From NCBI RefSeq assembly GCF_032884065.1, contig NC_088865.1, positions 48,996,176 to 49,060,175 on the forward strand: 64,000 nucleotides of DNA, given 5' to 3'. The notes under the pieces were generated by a model that did not search any database, had not been told where the DNA came from, and saw nothing but the letters and a program-made list of their open reading frames with translations. Shown here in pieces: positions 1 through 12,900 of this stretch. Every line of letters begins with the position of its first letter. Position 1 is the first letter of the stretch. The DNA is from Artemia franciscana (taxonomy: Eukaryota > Arthropoda > Branchiopoda > Anostraca > Artemiidae). Made by a program: the position numbers and the translations under genes.

Positions 1-1
1 T

Positions 2-306
2 GACCTAGGCATGAAGCAGGTAGTTCAAGCAGTAATTGAAGTCAGACTTGAGATTAATAGTAATATTTCCTTAATTAGGGATTTGGGGGAATATTCACTA
101 AATGCTCTATGCACAATTTTAATTGAAAACGATCTTACAAAATATTTGAAAAAAAACCAGTAAATACTAACACAGAACTAGTTACAAAAAGACCTTTGAG
201 GTTAGCTGCCAAAAAGGCAAGATTAGCAAAAAAGCGTGTTTTTAATGAATCTTCTTTTATTTCAATGAATTGCCTTGTTTCACTTCACTTTGTTTATCTC
301 TCCTAG
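2..306 (+). pseudogene. Broken reading frame at window edge, unrecognised
   Basis: A frame is open from base 2 to a TAA at 161-163. A second + frame takes over within the A-run near 148-157 and stays open to a TAG at 304-306. The first part encodes an acidic and hydrophobic mix with a motif like VVQAVIEVRLEIN. The second is Lys/Arg-rich (RLAAKKARLAKKRVF). Composition is protein-like and the switch sits on a run of A, so I read it as one frame broken by a slip, probably the end of a transposon ORF or a processed copy. I do not recognise the family. It does not look like a TRAP1 leader exon. Confidence 0.3.
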
Positions 307-438
307 TTGAACTTCGCTGAAGTAAGGATGCTGGGACTGTTTTAAAAATCATTTTAGTTTTTATTATTGTATATTGTTGTAAGTCTCTTTTCTCTCATAT
401 ATTTATGTTTTGCTGAGGACGGCCCTTGTACATAGGGC
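304..438 (+). repeat. Dispersed repeat copy (GTTGAACTTCG...GAGGACGGCCCTT family)
   Basis: It begins TAGTTGAACTTCGCTGAAG and ends near TGCTGAGGACGGCCCTTG. Two more copies lie at about 32435-32800, one complete in reverse orientation and one truncated. The opposite orientations and shared ends mark a dispersed element rather than gene sequence. No coding capacity is seen. Confidence 0.6.
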
Positions 439-625
439 TGGAATATTCATTCAAATTATAATTCCACTGTCTTACGAAAAGTATTCCTTATTGTTCTTCT
501 TATTTTTGATGTTTGAAATTTCGATTTTTTATGTGAATACAACCATATTGGTTAACTACCTGTTATCCCTGAAATCAACTATCTTAGTAGAAACTATAGC
601 AAATAATCTGTGACCTCATTTTTAG

Positions 626-969
626 ATAATTATAGTCAAGCTGCTGCAATTAGATGTTTATCAACTAGTTCAGTTTGTAGGAGTGAATCCAATTCAGACT
701 ATCATACAATCATAAAGGATGTTGAAACTGGTGTGGGTTCTGTTCAAAAGAAGGAGTTCCAGGCGGAAACAAGGATGTTATTAGATATAGTTGCTAAGTC
801 ATTATATTCAGAAAGGGAAGTTTTTATCAGAGAATTGATATCTAATGCCAGTGATGCCTTGGAAAAGCTTCGTTACCTTACCTTGACTGGAGAAAAGCTA
901 GTTGAAGCAGATAGGCCACTGGAAATTCATATTGCAACTGATCCTGCCACAAATACATTCATTGTGCAA
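626..969 (+). CDS. TRAP1: TRAP1 coding exon 1 of this window (end of transit peptide, start of ATPase domain)
   Basis: An acceptor TTTTTAG ends at 625 and the donor GTATGT begins at 970. The exon supplies 114 whole codons after two bases completing an upstream codon. Residues 1-25 are Ser/Arg-rich with IRCLSTSS, typical of a mitochondrial leader. From about residue 44 the HSP90 fold begins ([20 protein letters not shown]), with the N-box Glu69 and Asn73 that hold Mg-ATP. The frame is also open back to 610 but without an ATG, so the initiator exon must lie further upstream. The acceptor position is inferred; the rest is clear. Confidence 0.9.
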
Positions 970-3900
970 GTATGTTCCTTTTGTTTTATTTATTTTTGTT
1001 TAATTTTTTTATTTATTTGTTTTTTGTTTTTGAAATTATCTTTCAGCTTGAGCAGTTTTTTGTTACCATAACTTATGTTAACTAATTCTTTATTCGATGC
1101 ATAACTGGAAAGTTTTTTTTTTCAGAAACACATTAAAATATAAGGTAAAGTTTGCAATTTTGTAATTAGCGTAGATCGAGTTGGGCCATTTGATTAGCAA
1201 ACCACAAAGTCTACTTATCAGGGTCACAGATGTAGTCACATCCTAGTAAATGCAGACTGCAGTCTATAGTAAAAAAAAGTGTTTTCTTTTCTGAAGCAAA
1301 GGTTCTGTTAGCAATGTCTCTTAAAAAAAATTCTAGCATGGCTGAAGAAAATGTTTAATGCAATGTAACTTCCCAATTAATATAAATAAAGAATAATAAT
1401 TTTTACCTGGATCCAACTCCATATTATTTTAATCAGAAATACTAATTTTAGTTTAATTAGTCAAATAAAAATTTATCAGAGTTTTTTTTGGCGTGTTTTG
1501 AAAAAAAAGTTGAAGTTAAAAAATGGGGTTAGATGAAAAGTATAGTAAAACAAAAATTACCCAGGATTTTGAAATTTGCAAAGCTACCCAGGATTTAGAG
1601 TTCTCCATTTAAGACTTTTGTACATAGCACTAATCCCTTTAATGTATTGAGCTAGTGTACGATACACCAGTATGACCTTCACCAAAGCTAATCCATCAGC
1701 TGAATCAAATGCCTCTTCATAATTTATAAAACTGAGGACAAAAGGGGTCTGATGATTCAGAGATTTCTAAATTATTAATCTAAGACACAAAATTTGCTCA
1801 ACGCATCCTCCCCCTTCCTGAAACGACACTGTTCTTCTGTTTAAATATTATCTACAGTATACCCGTTTTTTATCGAAATTCCTTCTTCTTCTAAGCAAGA
1901 GTTCTTGGGATTCACAATTCCTTTTCAGCTTCATTATCGTTATCAAACCTCATACAAAATATGGATGAGACATCAACCTTAAATTCTCCCAAATATTTTT
2001 TTTTGTCTAATTGATCGAAACTGAGACCTTAAACTTCCTGAGAATTGAATTGATGTGACAAAATAGGAAATTAAAAATTTAATTTTAATTAAACTCTAAA
2101 ATTTAAATTAGGATAAATTTCCTGGCACTATAACTTTATGGATAATTTGTAAAACTTTAAAAGAATTTGATGTATATCTTACTCCATGTCTTTATTTCCT
2201 GGTCTTGCAATCTGCACTCCACTTCTTTGACTAGCGTATACCTATGTGGTAATTTCCTGAAGACTCTTCCCTTCATTCCAATACACAGAAAACACACACT
2301 TCTGTCCGCTTTACCATTATGTTTTTCTTCAATATCCGCCATCACAAAAGAAACTAGTAGTCACATTTTGTTATCAGACCTTATAAAAGCCAATAAAAGA
2401 TAAAATGCTAATAATAAATCTATTTTTTTAATGAAGTGAATACAGAAATTCAAAATTAAAACGCAGAGAAATTACCTAAAGTAAGTAGCAGGGTTTTATG
2501 TACTTTACAGAAAGCTTTTAAAGGAGGCCATTGACGGTCAATCATTTTGATCAAAAGCTTCCGTCAGTCGATTGACTCAAGCATGATTGATCGTCTTGGA
2601 ACCTGTTTGACGATTGAGTCAAGTGTTGATGGTGACTGATTGAAAGTTTGAATTACTCAATCATTTTGGTCAAAAGCAATGTGTTACATTAGCTCTGGTC
2701 AAGATTGAAGGGTCGATTGAATGTTAATTAAAGGTCAATCGATTGACGGAAAGTTTTGATCAAAATGGTTGACCGTCTAGGGCCTCCTTAACTTATTGCT
2801 CCTGCTGGTGGCTCAGCGTAGAGATGAGAAGCCACTCGTCGCCTCCAGTTAAGATGGTCCTGAGCTGGCATGATACCTTTGTCTGGGGATAGCATAGAAA
2901 ACATATAAAATCTGCATTCAGACTTTCAAGCTTTACAGTTGACTGGAATATTATTTCCAAAGTTGTGGTAATAAAAAAGTAAGATAAGAAAAAAAACAAC
3001 TAACCAGTAAACTCCACGGCGAGGTTTCAAACTTAATACTTTCACCAGAATATAATTACTAAACCTACGTACAGAGGATAATAGCTCCGATTAACTTCTC
3101 AACAGTCGAGCTAATTTTCATTTTTCCACGTTTCTTTTTTACAATTAGCAGAGAAAGCTGTAATGTTCCTAAAATTGTCAAGAGTTAAAACTTAGTTAAA
3201 AATAAAACCTTGTGATTATAATATCACACATAAATTTTCAGTATCATTTACGACTTCGACAATAGCAAAACGATAAGCACTAAGACAAGGCTCAAGTGAC
3301 CAGAGCAAAAGTTAACCGGTTCGTTAATGCTGCAATCAAGTGGGTTTAACTTCCTTCTTCTAAAACAGATATTTGTTTTCACAAATTTAAATAAATTTAA
3401 TAGATTTAACATTTAGAAATTCTGACAACAAAGAGAAAGCTGCACACATCTGACTTGCTCCACTAGTAATTGGAAATCTAAAGAATGAAATTGTGATCAC
3501 GAGGATTATATCATAAGAATTTTTTGTTATAGTAATTTCAAATAGATAAATATCAATATCGGTCTGACTTTGCCGGAAAATTAGGAGATAGCTCATTGGC
3601 TTGCAGCATCTGAAAAGCTATATATATTGTCCGAGTTTCAGAGGGCACATTGCCCAATGGCACCACATTTGTCTCTTAACATGAAGTTTCACGCTCCATA
3701 CCAATTGGAGAGACGCTTATACACTATTGCAATATTGCTCGCAAGTATAGTTGGGAGTGGTAAACTCAGTGGATTTCCTTTCCTTGGGGAAGGGGTTCGG
3801 AAACCCCTCAAAGGTGTATTTTTTAGGGCCAAATTCTCGCGAGCGGTCCTTCCTATCAATACGGATTTTAGGGCCAAATTCTCGCGAGCGGTCCTTCCTA

Positions 3901-6900
3901 TCAATACGGACAGAGGATTTACCTTCAAGTATCTCCTCAGTTGGAGGAATATATTTGGAGTATGCATGAGACTAGGCTATAGAAGGGGATTTCGCTTTGC
4001 TCCCCAACTATTGTAAAGTATTTGTATTGTGGACTTATTGTCCATAGATCTCCTCACCCTCAAACTCCTTTTTCAAATCGTTTTCCAGGTAAAACGGTTA
4101 TTTCTGGTACTCATAGGAGTGAACATAAGAATAATTAACGACGTTACCATTTCCCTAGGTTGTTATTAAGTAATGCTGAACGCCTTAATTTTGAGAAGCC
4201 TATTGAGCTTGAAATTAAGGTGAATGAGCTAGCATCAGATTTAATTTGTATAACTGAGGTGCAGTCCAAAAACCTGGATTCTCTGAAGATGGCTTATTTT
4301 GATGGGTTTATTAAATTTCGCCCACATGATCATTACCTTGTTAAAAAGGGTGGAGGGGTAATGATTTTTCATTGTGATAATTTGTCGCCAAGGGAAGTAA
4401 ATGTTCCAGGAATAAATGAGCATGATGAAATAGTTTGGATTGAAGTCAAGCCGAAAGTTCTACCCCGCCCATTAACTAATATCATTGTTGGTTGTTTTTA
4501 TTATTCAGCCGGCCAAAAATCAGAGCAGCGTAAAGATTTCTTGGGAATCTCCATACATCGCTTGATTACCTCCAATCTAATCATCCAAATGCTGAGATCC
4601 TACTTACTGGTGAGAGAAATAAACTAAATACTAGTCATCTTTGTCGGGAAGCTAATTAAAAAAATTGTTAATATCCCGACAACAAAAGGTGGTACTTTGA
4701 CATTATTTGTACAAACATGCATGAATTCTATCAAAGACCCAATTCCCTTCCCCAACTTGGTGACAGTTACCATTTTACGCTTTCGTTAAATCCGATACAA
4801 GATCATATCCGCAAGTATAAAATTGATGTATTTAAGTATCGACCAATTACTGATACTAGTCTACTCAATTTTGGAACATGGCTTTCAGAAGAACAATGGG
4901 AAGATGTATTCGCTGCCGACGAATCGAATAAGAAAGCCGAACTTTTCAAGGAAAACTTTTTTAATCCAAAAAGTCTAATCTGCAAAAATTAAGACTGTTT
5001 CGCTAAGGAAAAACTGAAGAAGCCAACTTACTAACGAAATCTGTGAAAAAAATAGATTCGGAAAGATTCAACACAGTATTACCGTAATAAAGTAAGTGAA
5101 ACAGTAAGTGAACTCTTTCAAGCACGACCGAAGCAGTGGTATAATACAGTCAAGCCAATCAGTGGTAAAACAGTCAAAGATATTGACTTTAATCTTGATG
5201 TTCCCCCTGAAACTACAGCTAATTCTCTAAATAAACACCTTGCCGCTATTGTACAAAACCTCCATGCTCTCTCATGTAACATATCCTGCCCCCAGCACCA
5301 GACCAGGATATCCCTGTAGTACAGCCTGGTGATGTTGAGCCGAAAATACGAAAATACGTAAACTAAAGAGAACTTCCGTATTCCCCGTTGATATTCCAAT
5401 TGATTTAGTAAAAAAAAAAAATTCCTGATAAGTTATCAAAACCTTTATCAAATATTTTTAATACAATAACTAGTTGAAAAATTTCTGAAGGAATTTAATG
5501 TACCCCATTTTCTAGTCAATATTATTGTATCTTTTCTGTCAAATAGGAGTCAAGTTGTTAAGTATAATAATGTTTATTCTGATTCACTCCCTATTTCTTG
5601 CGGAGTTCCGTAGGGTACTCTTTTAGGTCCTTTACTATTTTTGGTAATGATTAACAATCTTGCTAAGGAATCAGCCAATCGATGGAAGTTTGTGGATGAC
5701 ATGTCATTGCTCGAAAAGTGCAGAAGAAACAATAAGAGAAGTGCAATGGAAATTCTCGAAGACGTTGCAAGTGAAGCAGCCCAGTCAGAAATGAAAGTGA
5801 ATTCCCATAAATCTCATATTATGACCTTTATTTCCTTAAATCAAAGCCATCATTTATAACCCCAATACATAATGAAATAATTACAACAAAAACTAAAATT
5901 TTAGGGGGTCACACTGACTAGCGATTGAAATGGGAGGCCCACATTTGCTCTATTGTTAAACAGGCTCGTGCATCTCTGTCTCTCCTTAAGCTATTTAAAT
6001 TTTCATTTAAATAGCACATATCCTCCGCCTTTCTATATCTTTCATCCGTCCACAGCTTGAGCATGCTTGCCCGCTATGGCATTTTGATCTTACGGTGGAT
6101 CAGTCCGATAGGTTAGATATTATCCAGAAGAAAGTCTTGAGAATTATTTACGATCAGGGCAAAATGCCTTACATTCTGCTCCTAAAGGTTTGGTCTTTTG
6201 ACCAGTCTCAGGTGCCAATTGAGCTTACCTTTGTATCTGAAGTGACATCTGTCGAAATCCTGCGTAATCGAAAAAAGCTCAAAGGTTCGCTTATTTTTGT
6301 CAACGAGGAAAAGAAAGGCAGGAAGTTTTCAAACTAGCGCGAAACAAATTCGACAAGAAGAACGTGTGGACTCACCAAAGAAAGGCAGGAAGTTTTCAAA
6401 CTAGCGCAAAACAAATTCGACAAGAAGAACGTGTGGACCATGAGAGGAGTTATTTATGTGAAAAGTGGCTCGTAAAATATTCCGTTTAAATCGATTAGTG
6501 ATGTAGCTGAAATCCATGATTTCGCTAATGAGCTGTCGATAGCATAAATAAACGGTGGTTTCTTGTGTTCCTTGTGACTGTGCAGTATGAACCGCTTCCA
6601 GACTTTTTTGGATTCCTGTTTAAAATTAGATGCGATTTTGAGCCCGACAGATGTAAATTCACAGTGCTTCATGTTAATGCTCAAGGTTTACAAAGTGCGT
6701 ATAATGAACTCAAGTTTTTGCTATCATCTAGTCAAAAAGATATTGTGGCCATATGTAAAACGTTTTTGTCTAGTTCTTCACCTATGTCTATGTTCGAGGT
6801 TCCTATGATGAAAAGTGTATCTCGCAGTAGGAAATTGAATGCACGAGGTGGACAGGTGGTCTGTATTCGCCAGGATTGTTCTTTTAGTGTAATAGAGGTT

Positions 6901-9900
6901 ATATCAATTTGGGAAGAGGGTTTATGTGAAACGTTATTTGTGGAAATTAACCCCACGAGTGGTGGTTCGTTTATATTTGGTTCAGTATGTAGACCTCCAT
7001 CGAGTAACCCAAAAAATTTTTTTGAGGTTTTTGAGTCGGTTCTTTTAAAACTCAGCGAGTCAAAGAAACCAGTTATTGTATCAGGGGACTTTAATTTTGA
7101 TTTGCTGAATTTAGATCTTAGTACTCATAATGAATTTTTGAATATTATGCTGTGTGCTGGTTTTCTTCCCAGCGTTTCTCTCCCAACTAGGGTTACAAAT
7201 ACTACAGCTACACTGATTGATAACGTATTTTTTTCTGTTCATTCAGTTAAAGCGCTGAAATCCTCTGTAATTCTATCTGATATGTCAGACCATTTCCCAG
7301 TGAGTGTCCTTCTGGATTTAGGGAGAGTTAATACTCGTTCTTGGGATGCTAGAGATGATACTTCACATAAACGATTTGAGTGGATTGATTTTAAGCCACT
7401 ACGTGAACTAATTAATAGTAACGATTGGAGTCTAGTTTATGGTTCAAATGATGTTATTAAAATTTATTTCTGATATGATACGGCTCAGAGAGGAGGCTAC
7501 TACAACTAAGTTTATACATGGGAATTATTCAAAAAAATTTGATCCTTGGATTACCGAAGGAATTTTGATTTCAATTAAGAATAAGAATATAAAATTTAAG
7601 AGGTATTTAAAAAATCCAAGTGATGCCTCTTTTGAAGAATATAGAGCATATAGAAATAAGAAATATGCAAAAAGAACATATAAAGATAAGTTTATTTAGT
7701 ATAAGTCAGATATGAAAAAAATTTGGCAATTGATTAATGAAAGAATTCGACCTAGCCATAAATCTAAATCTAGTGTTGATTGCCTAGAAGATGATGGAAG
7801 GAAGGTAACTGACCGTAAAGAAATTTTGAATACATTGGGAGACTATTTTAGTTCAATAGGAAAAAAGCTTACATCGGATTTTTTTTCTCCATTGTTAAAT
7901 GTCCCTACCATTTCTTTTGATAATGATCATCAAACTGAAAACCCTTTTGATTTTTCCGAAACGACGCCCCAACATGGGAAAAAAATTATCATGAAGCTTA
8001 AAAATAGTTCTTCGTCTTATGAATTTGGTTTTTCTACTCGAACAGTACAACAGGTAGCTACTGATGTTGCCCCATTACTTTCACTCATATATAATTTGTC
8101 ATTTGTACATGGAGTTTTTCCTGATTTGTTGAAGAAAGCTAATGTTATTGCACTACATAAAGGCGGAATTACTAGTGATCCTTCAAATTATAGAGGCATA
8201 TCACTTTTATCAGTGTTTAGTAAACTTTTGGAAAAGATAGCGAACCATCAGCTCCATAATTATTTAATTGGTAAAAATATTTTTCATCCTTCTCAGTTTG
8301 GTTTCATTAAAGGAAAATCAACGGAGTTGGCAATTCATCAACTTCTGCTTGAGATAAATGATGCAATTGACAGTGGTCAGCATGTGTTGGCGGTATTTCT
8401 TGATGTCGCCAAAGCCTTTGACACAGTCGACCATCGTCTGTTGTTAATGAAACTCCAAAAATATGGTTTTGCTTCAAAATCTTTAAATTTTTTAAAAACT
8501 TATCTTAGGGATAGAAAACTTGAATGTCATGATAGAATTCATGGTATCCGTTCGGAAAGTTTTTTGACAAGTTGTGGGGTCCCTCAAGGGTCTGTCCTGG
8601 GACCGACCTTATTCCTTCTATTTATAAATGATTTGCCTGAGGTATTACCACTTTGTAAAATTGTAATGTTTGCAGATGATGTTGTTATTTTTGCATCCCA
8701 TGCTGATTTATCCATACTCTTTCATAATCTTAATAACACACTTTTATCTGCAGGGGATTGGTATGCCAGAAATTTACTTTCATTAAATGAGAAGAAATGT
8801 CAATATATGCTGTTTTCTCGATCTGGTTCTCAGAAAACTGAACAGTTTTCTCTTTATCTAAATGATAGGTACTAAAACGTGTTGATAAATTTAAATATCT
8901 TGGAATTATTTTGGATGAAAATCTGTCTTTCCGTGAACACGTGAAAACAATGTCTCTAAAAATCTCGCGAAATATCGGGATTCTTTCTCGTTTACGCCAT
9001 TTTTTCCCAAGGAATATTTTAAAGACAATATATTTTTCTTTTGTTTATCCATATTTTCTTTATTGTGTTTCTGTTTGGGCATCTACTTTTCCTTCAACGT
9101 TTAAACCTCTTCAAAGTCTACAAAATAAAGCCCTTAGATTAATGTTTAATGTTAATAGTAGATCCTCAGTTAGCCATCTTTATGGATCTTCTGGTTTCTT
9201 CTCTGTTCATCAACACCATTTTATTGCCATTTCTAATATTTGCCACAATTATGTTTTTGGACAACTTTCACTAAATTTCCCAAGATTATTCCCGACAAAT
9301 TCACAATTCCACAATTACCCAACATCTCATAGCTCTGATTTCTCTTTTGAAATTAGGCCAACGGTGCGAGCAGGATTTAGTTTGCGTCATATTGGTCCAA
9401 AAGTTTGGAATTTAATCCCAATAGCTGTGAGAAATTGTAATGATAGAAATAAATTTCTGAAGTTATTAAGAAATCATGTTGCTAGTCTCCCATAATATTT
9501 TCCGTTGTAACTGTTGAAGTTTGATTTCCTTAAAAAGTGCAAATTAGTTTAAGCCAAAGTAATGACGGTTTTTTCTTTTGTTTGTGTTTATTTTTTATTT
9601 TTTTGGTGATATATCACGCGCTTAAGTATGCCATTAGGCATTTGCGCTGTTTGTTTAAATGGTTTAATTCTTGTTGTAAATAAACATGTATCTATCTAAA
9701 AAAAAAGAAAAAAAAGGAATTCTGCCTCCTTTCCTTGGCAGCCAATTTTCAGATTTGTACCAATTTCGGAAATAATCTGCGTCGTAACCCAAGCTTTCAA
9801 TTTATATTCCCAGCCCATTATTGCCCGTCAAAGCCCCGTTTACCCTGATCACAAGCACAAAAAAATCCGAGTTTTAAATCCTATTAATGCAAGAACTGAG

Positions 9901-12900
9901 TGCTACAGAAAGAGCTTTGTGCCAGCATTCGTTGAAATCATAAATAAATAAAAATTGTAATGTATCATGTTAATGTCTCATTTGTATTGTAAATGTGCTT
10001 CGTTTCTTTCATTTGTTTCATTTAATTTGACAGGCCAGTTGGTTTCATCGCTGTATGTTTTTTATAATGTACTTATGTTCTTACTTATGCCCTCTTTTTT
10101 ATTCATTTTACTTATGCTACTTACTTTTACTTATTTAACTTACATTTCATTATGTACTTATGTTAGTGTACTTAAGTACTCGTTTTTATTCATTTTCTTC
10201 ATTGTACTCATTTTATTTGATAGGCCAGTTTGGTTCATTGTTGTAGGCTATGTTTTAATATTGCACTTATGTACTTATTTTTGCACACAATGTAGGCTAG
10301 CTGACTGAAGGCAGCAAGCTCGGCATTTTTTATTGTTGTGAGAGTTTGCTTGATAATAAAGTACTATTCAGATCCACATCATCAATTAAAATATTATGTT
10401 TACCTTATACTATTTAATGGCTTTTTAGGTAAATCTGTCTATTTAGATAAGGTGCTTTTTAGTTACTATTTTTTATTGTTCTGGCGCGGTGTCTGTGTAA
10501 CAATTGGGTGTCTGAATCCAGGATTTTTCCTGGAGATTAATATTATTAATTGATTAAAACTATCTTAACATAAATTAATTAACCAGTCTTCAGTCCTCCT
10601 TCCTATCCATGTTGTGTACAGGTATTATGACATTAATAATCTTTCTGGAAGTCCAATTAAAGGATAGTTTTTTCAGGATTCGTTTTTTTCTTTTTTTTTA
10701 GATTTTTATCCTTTTTATATTTCAGGATACTGGCGTCGGTATGACATCTGAAGAAATGATTGAAAATCTTGGGACTATTGCCCGATCTGGATCAAAGGTT
10801 ACCGTTTAACTTATCCGTCTCCAAATGAACTTTTTGCATGCTTTTAGATATGAAGCAAAGAATATGGGAAGCAGATAAAAGAGAAAATTTCAATGCTTGA
10901 ATATTGCGTTAATACTTAGGAAAATTGAGTTTGATACAATACTTTTTATGTCCCTGACATAAACTTCTTCCCCTGAAAAATTGCTGTATTTTTTCTTAAT
11001 CGTGCATATTTGATATATTTCTGGTCTACCATAAGGGCAGAGAGGAAGACGTTCTTGCTCCCTCAGAAGAGAGGTATAAAGATTATTATTGGGCATAATG
11101 GGCTGCAATGAAAGAGCAATATAGTTCAATTGCACTATTTAGAGATGAGATATCCTAATCTGATTATGGACGTTGGATTGAAGTATCTCGGCTAGATCAG
11201 CATAAAATTGTTCCAGAAATCTATACCTGTCCTAATCGGTTGTTTTTGTAAATGACTTACTTTGAAAAGTCTACAACTTAAAGATGCTTAAATGTAGTAA
11301 AGCTCTAGTGTGTGGGGGGGGGGGGCTCCCTCTTGCTATCTTGGAAAATGGTTGATCTAAATTTCTAGAAATGAATCCAAGGGCTAAAAAAGGCCCTAGG
11401 AAGTTGTCACTTAGCTTTTATCTCTACCCTATCCTTATTTCTAGAGCTTAATAGATTGCATAGAAGTCAGGTCTGTGCCTATCTACATCTTGAAAAATAT
11501 TTTTTTATCTTAATGTTGTGTTTTGAACCTTTTTTACGTTGCTTCTAGTTTTTGAATATGCAATTTTCATTATTTTTGAATGGTTTTAAGGGATAACTTA
11601 AAAATCCTTTCGCGAGTCTCAGCGTCGACTGGCTGTCTCAAAAATAAAGGGCACTTTTGTGAACCTTCCCAGAACAACAGGGAACTCCCGAAGACATTTT
11701 GGTGAAAATTATTCGTGAAATTTAAAAGAAAATTTTGCTCTATTCAATCAAAAGAGGAAATTCCCCCTTTATAATGATGTAAGTTCCATTGAAACTAAGT
11801 ATCTCTATCACCGGTACAAACCGGGGAAGTGAAATGTTTTTCAAAGATTCCGGGAAAGCAGTCGGTCTTTAGTTCTCTGTCGTTTATTCGGTAAATTCGG
11901 TAGGATTGAGCCCACCTTATGAAACTGAAAATAATTTCTTGTGCCTCATTTGAGTACATCTAGTTTTCAAGGTTACTTTTATAACATGAAAATTGCAAAA
12001 GGTCACCAAAGGTCTTTGGAGGGGGAAGGGTGGAGGCTGGTACTTCAGCATACCTTCCCAGGAGATCATTGAGGCTCTGGGTCCATTCCTAAGTTTCATT
12101 CGCCTAACTCAGCTATTTTCCAAGATTACCAAAAGCCCCTCATTTAGAGTTTTATCTTAAATACAAATTGGAAAGTAAATTGTAGTTAAAGCAAAATTGA
12201 TACAAAAAAAAAGCAAACGGTAGAGATATTATCCGTAAAAAGAGTATGTTTGTCTAAAAGCTCAGATAGTAAATTTTCTAATTCAGTGATTTTTTTTATT
12301 CTATTTGAAGATACAAAAAGGTAACTTCAAGTACAAAAGGTAACTAAGTAGGAATTAATTCCCATTTCCCCTTAAGATGGGTTCAGCCTGGTACGTGCGT
12401 AGAATTTCGTTTCGGGTAGGGCTCTCAGTTTGGATGCGGAACAGTGCCGAAAATGGACAAATAAGGTGGAAAATTTAAGAAATGCTACTAAAAATCATGG
12501 CCATCTCAAGAGTCTCACCCCTTTATGCTTCTCTAGCCTCAGCTAGTAAAAAAGAGGTTCTGTAGATGTGGCATGAAAACAAAACGAAACTTTTAAACAT
12601 GGCTGTGGATTTGGAGTCGTAGAGTCGGAGTTTAGTAAATTTTTGCTAAATGGAGTCCGAGTTGAAGTCGGTATATTGAAAACGTCTCGAGTCAGAGTTT
12701 ATTATAACTTATAAAATCTAGCTAAATGAAGCTTTAAAACACTGCTTTGATGTCAGAGTTCTTGTAAATTTTTGCTGAATAGAGTTGGAGTTGGTATTTT
12801 GAAAGTTCTGGAGTTGGAGCCGGAGTTGGTCATAACTTAAACCTGACTCCACAGCCTTGCTTACAAAATGGATGGGTCACATAAAATCCAATGTTTTGGA

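Noticed and set aside
3627..4016. Overlapping ORFs on both strands
   Set aside because: Kept open by the 45-bp tandem duplication; no family resemblance.
12097..12600. Possible extra TRAP1 exon between exons 2 and 3
   Set aside because: Exons 2 and 3 join in phase and give an uninterrupted HSP90 sequence (ARSGSK-AFLEQL), leaving no residues to place.
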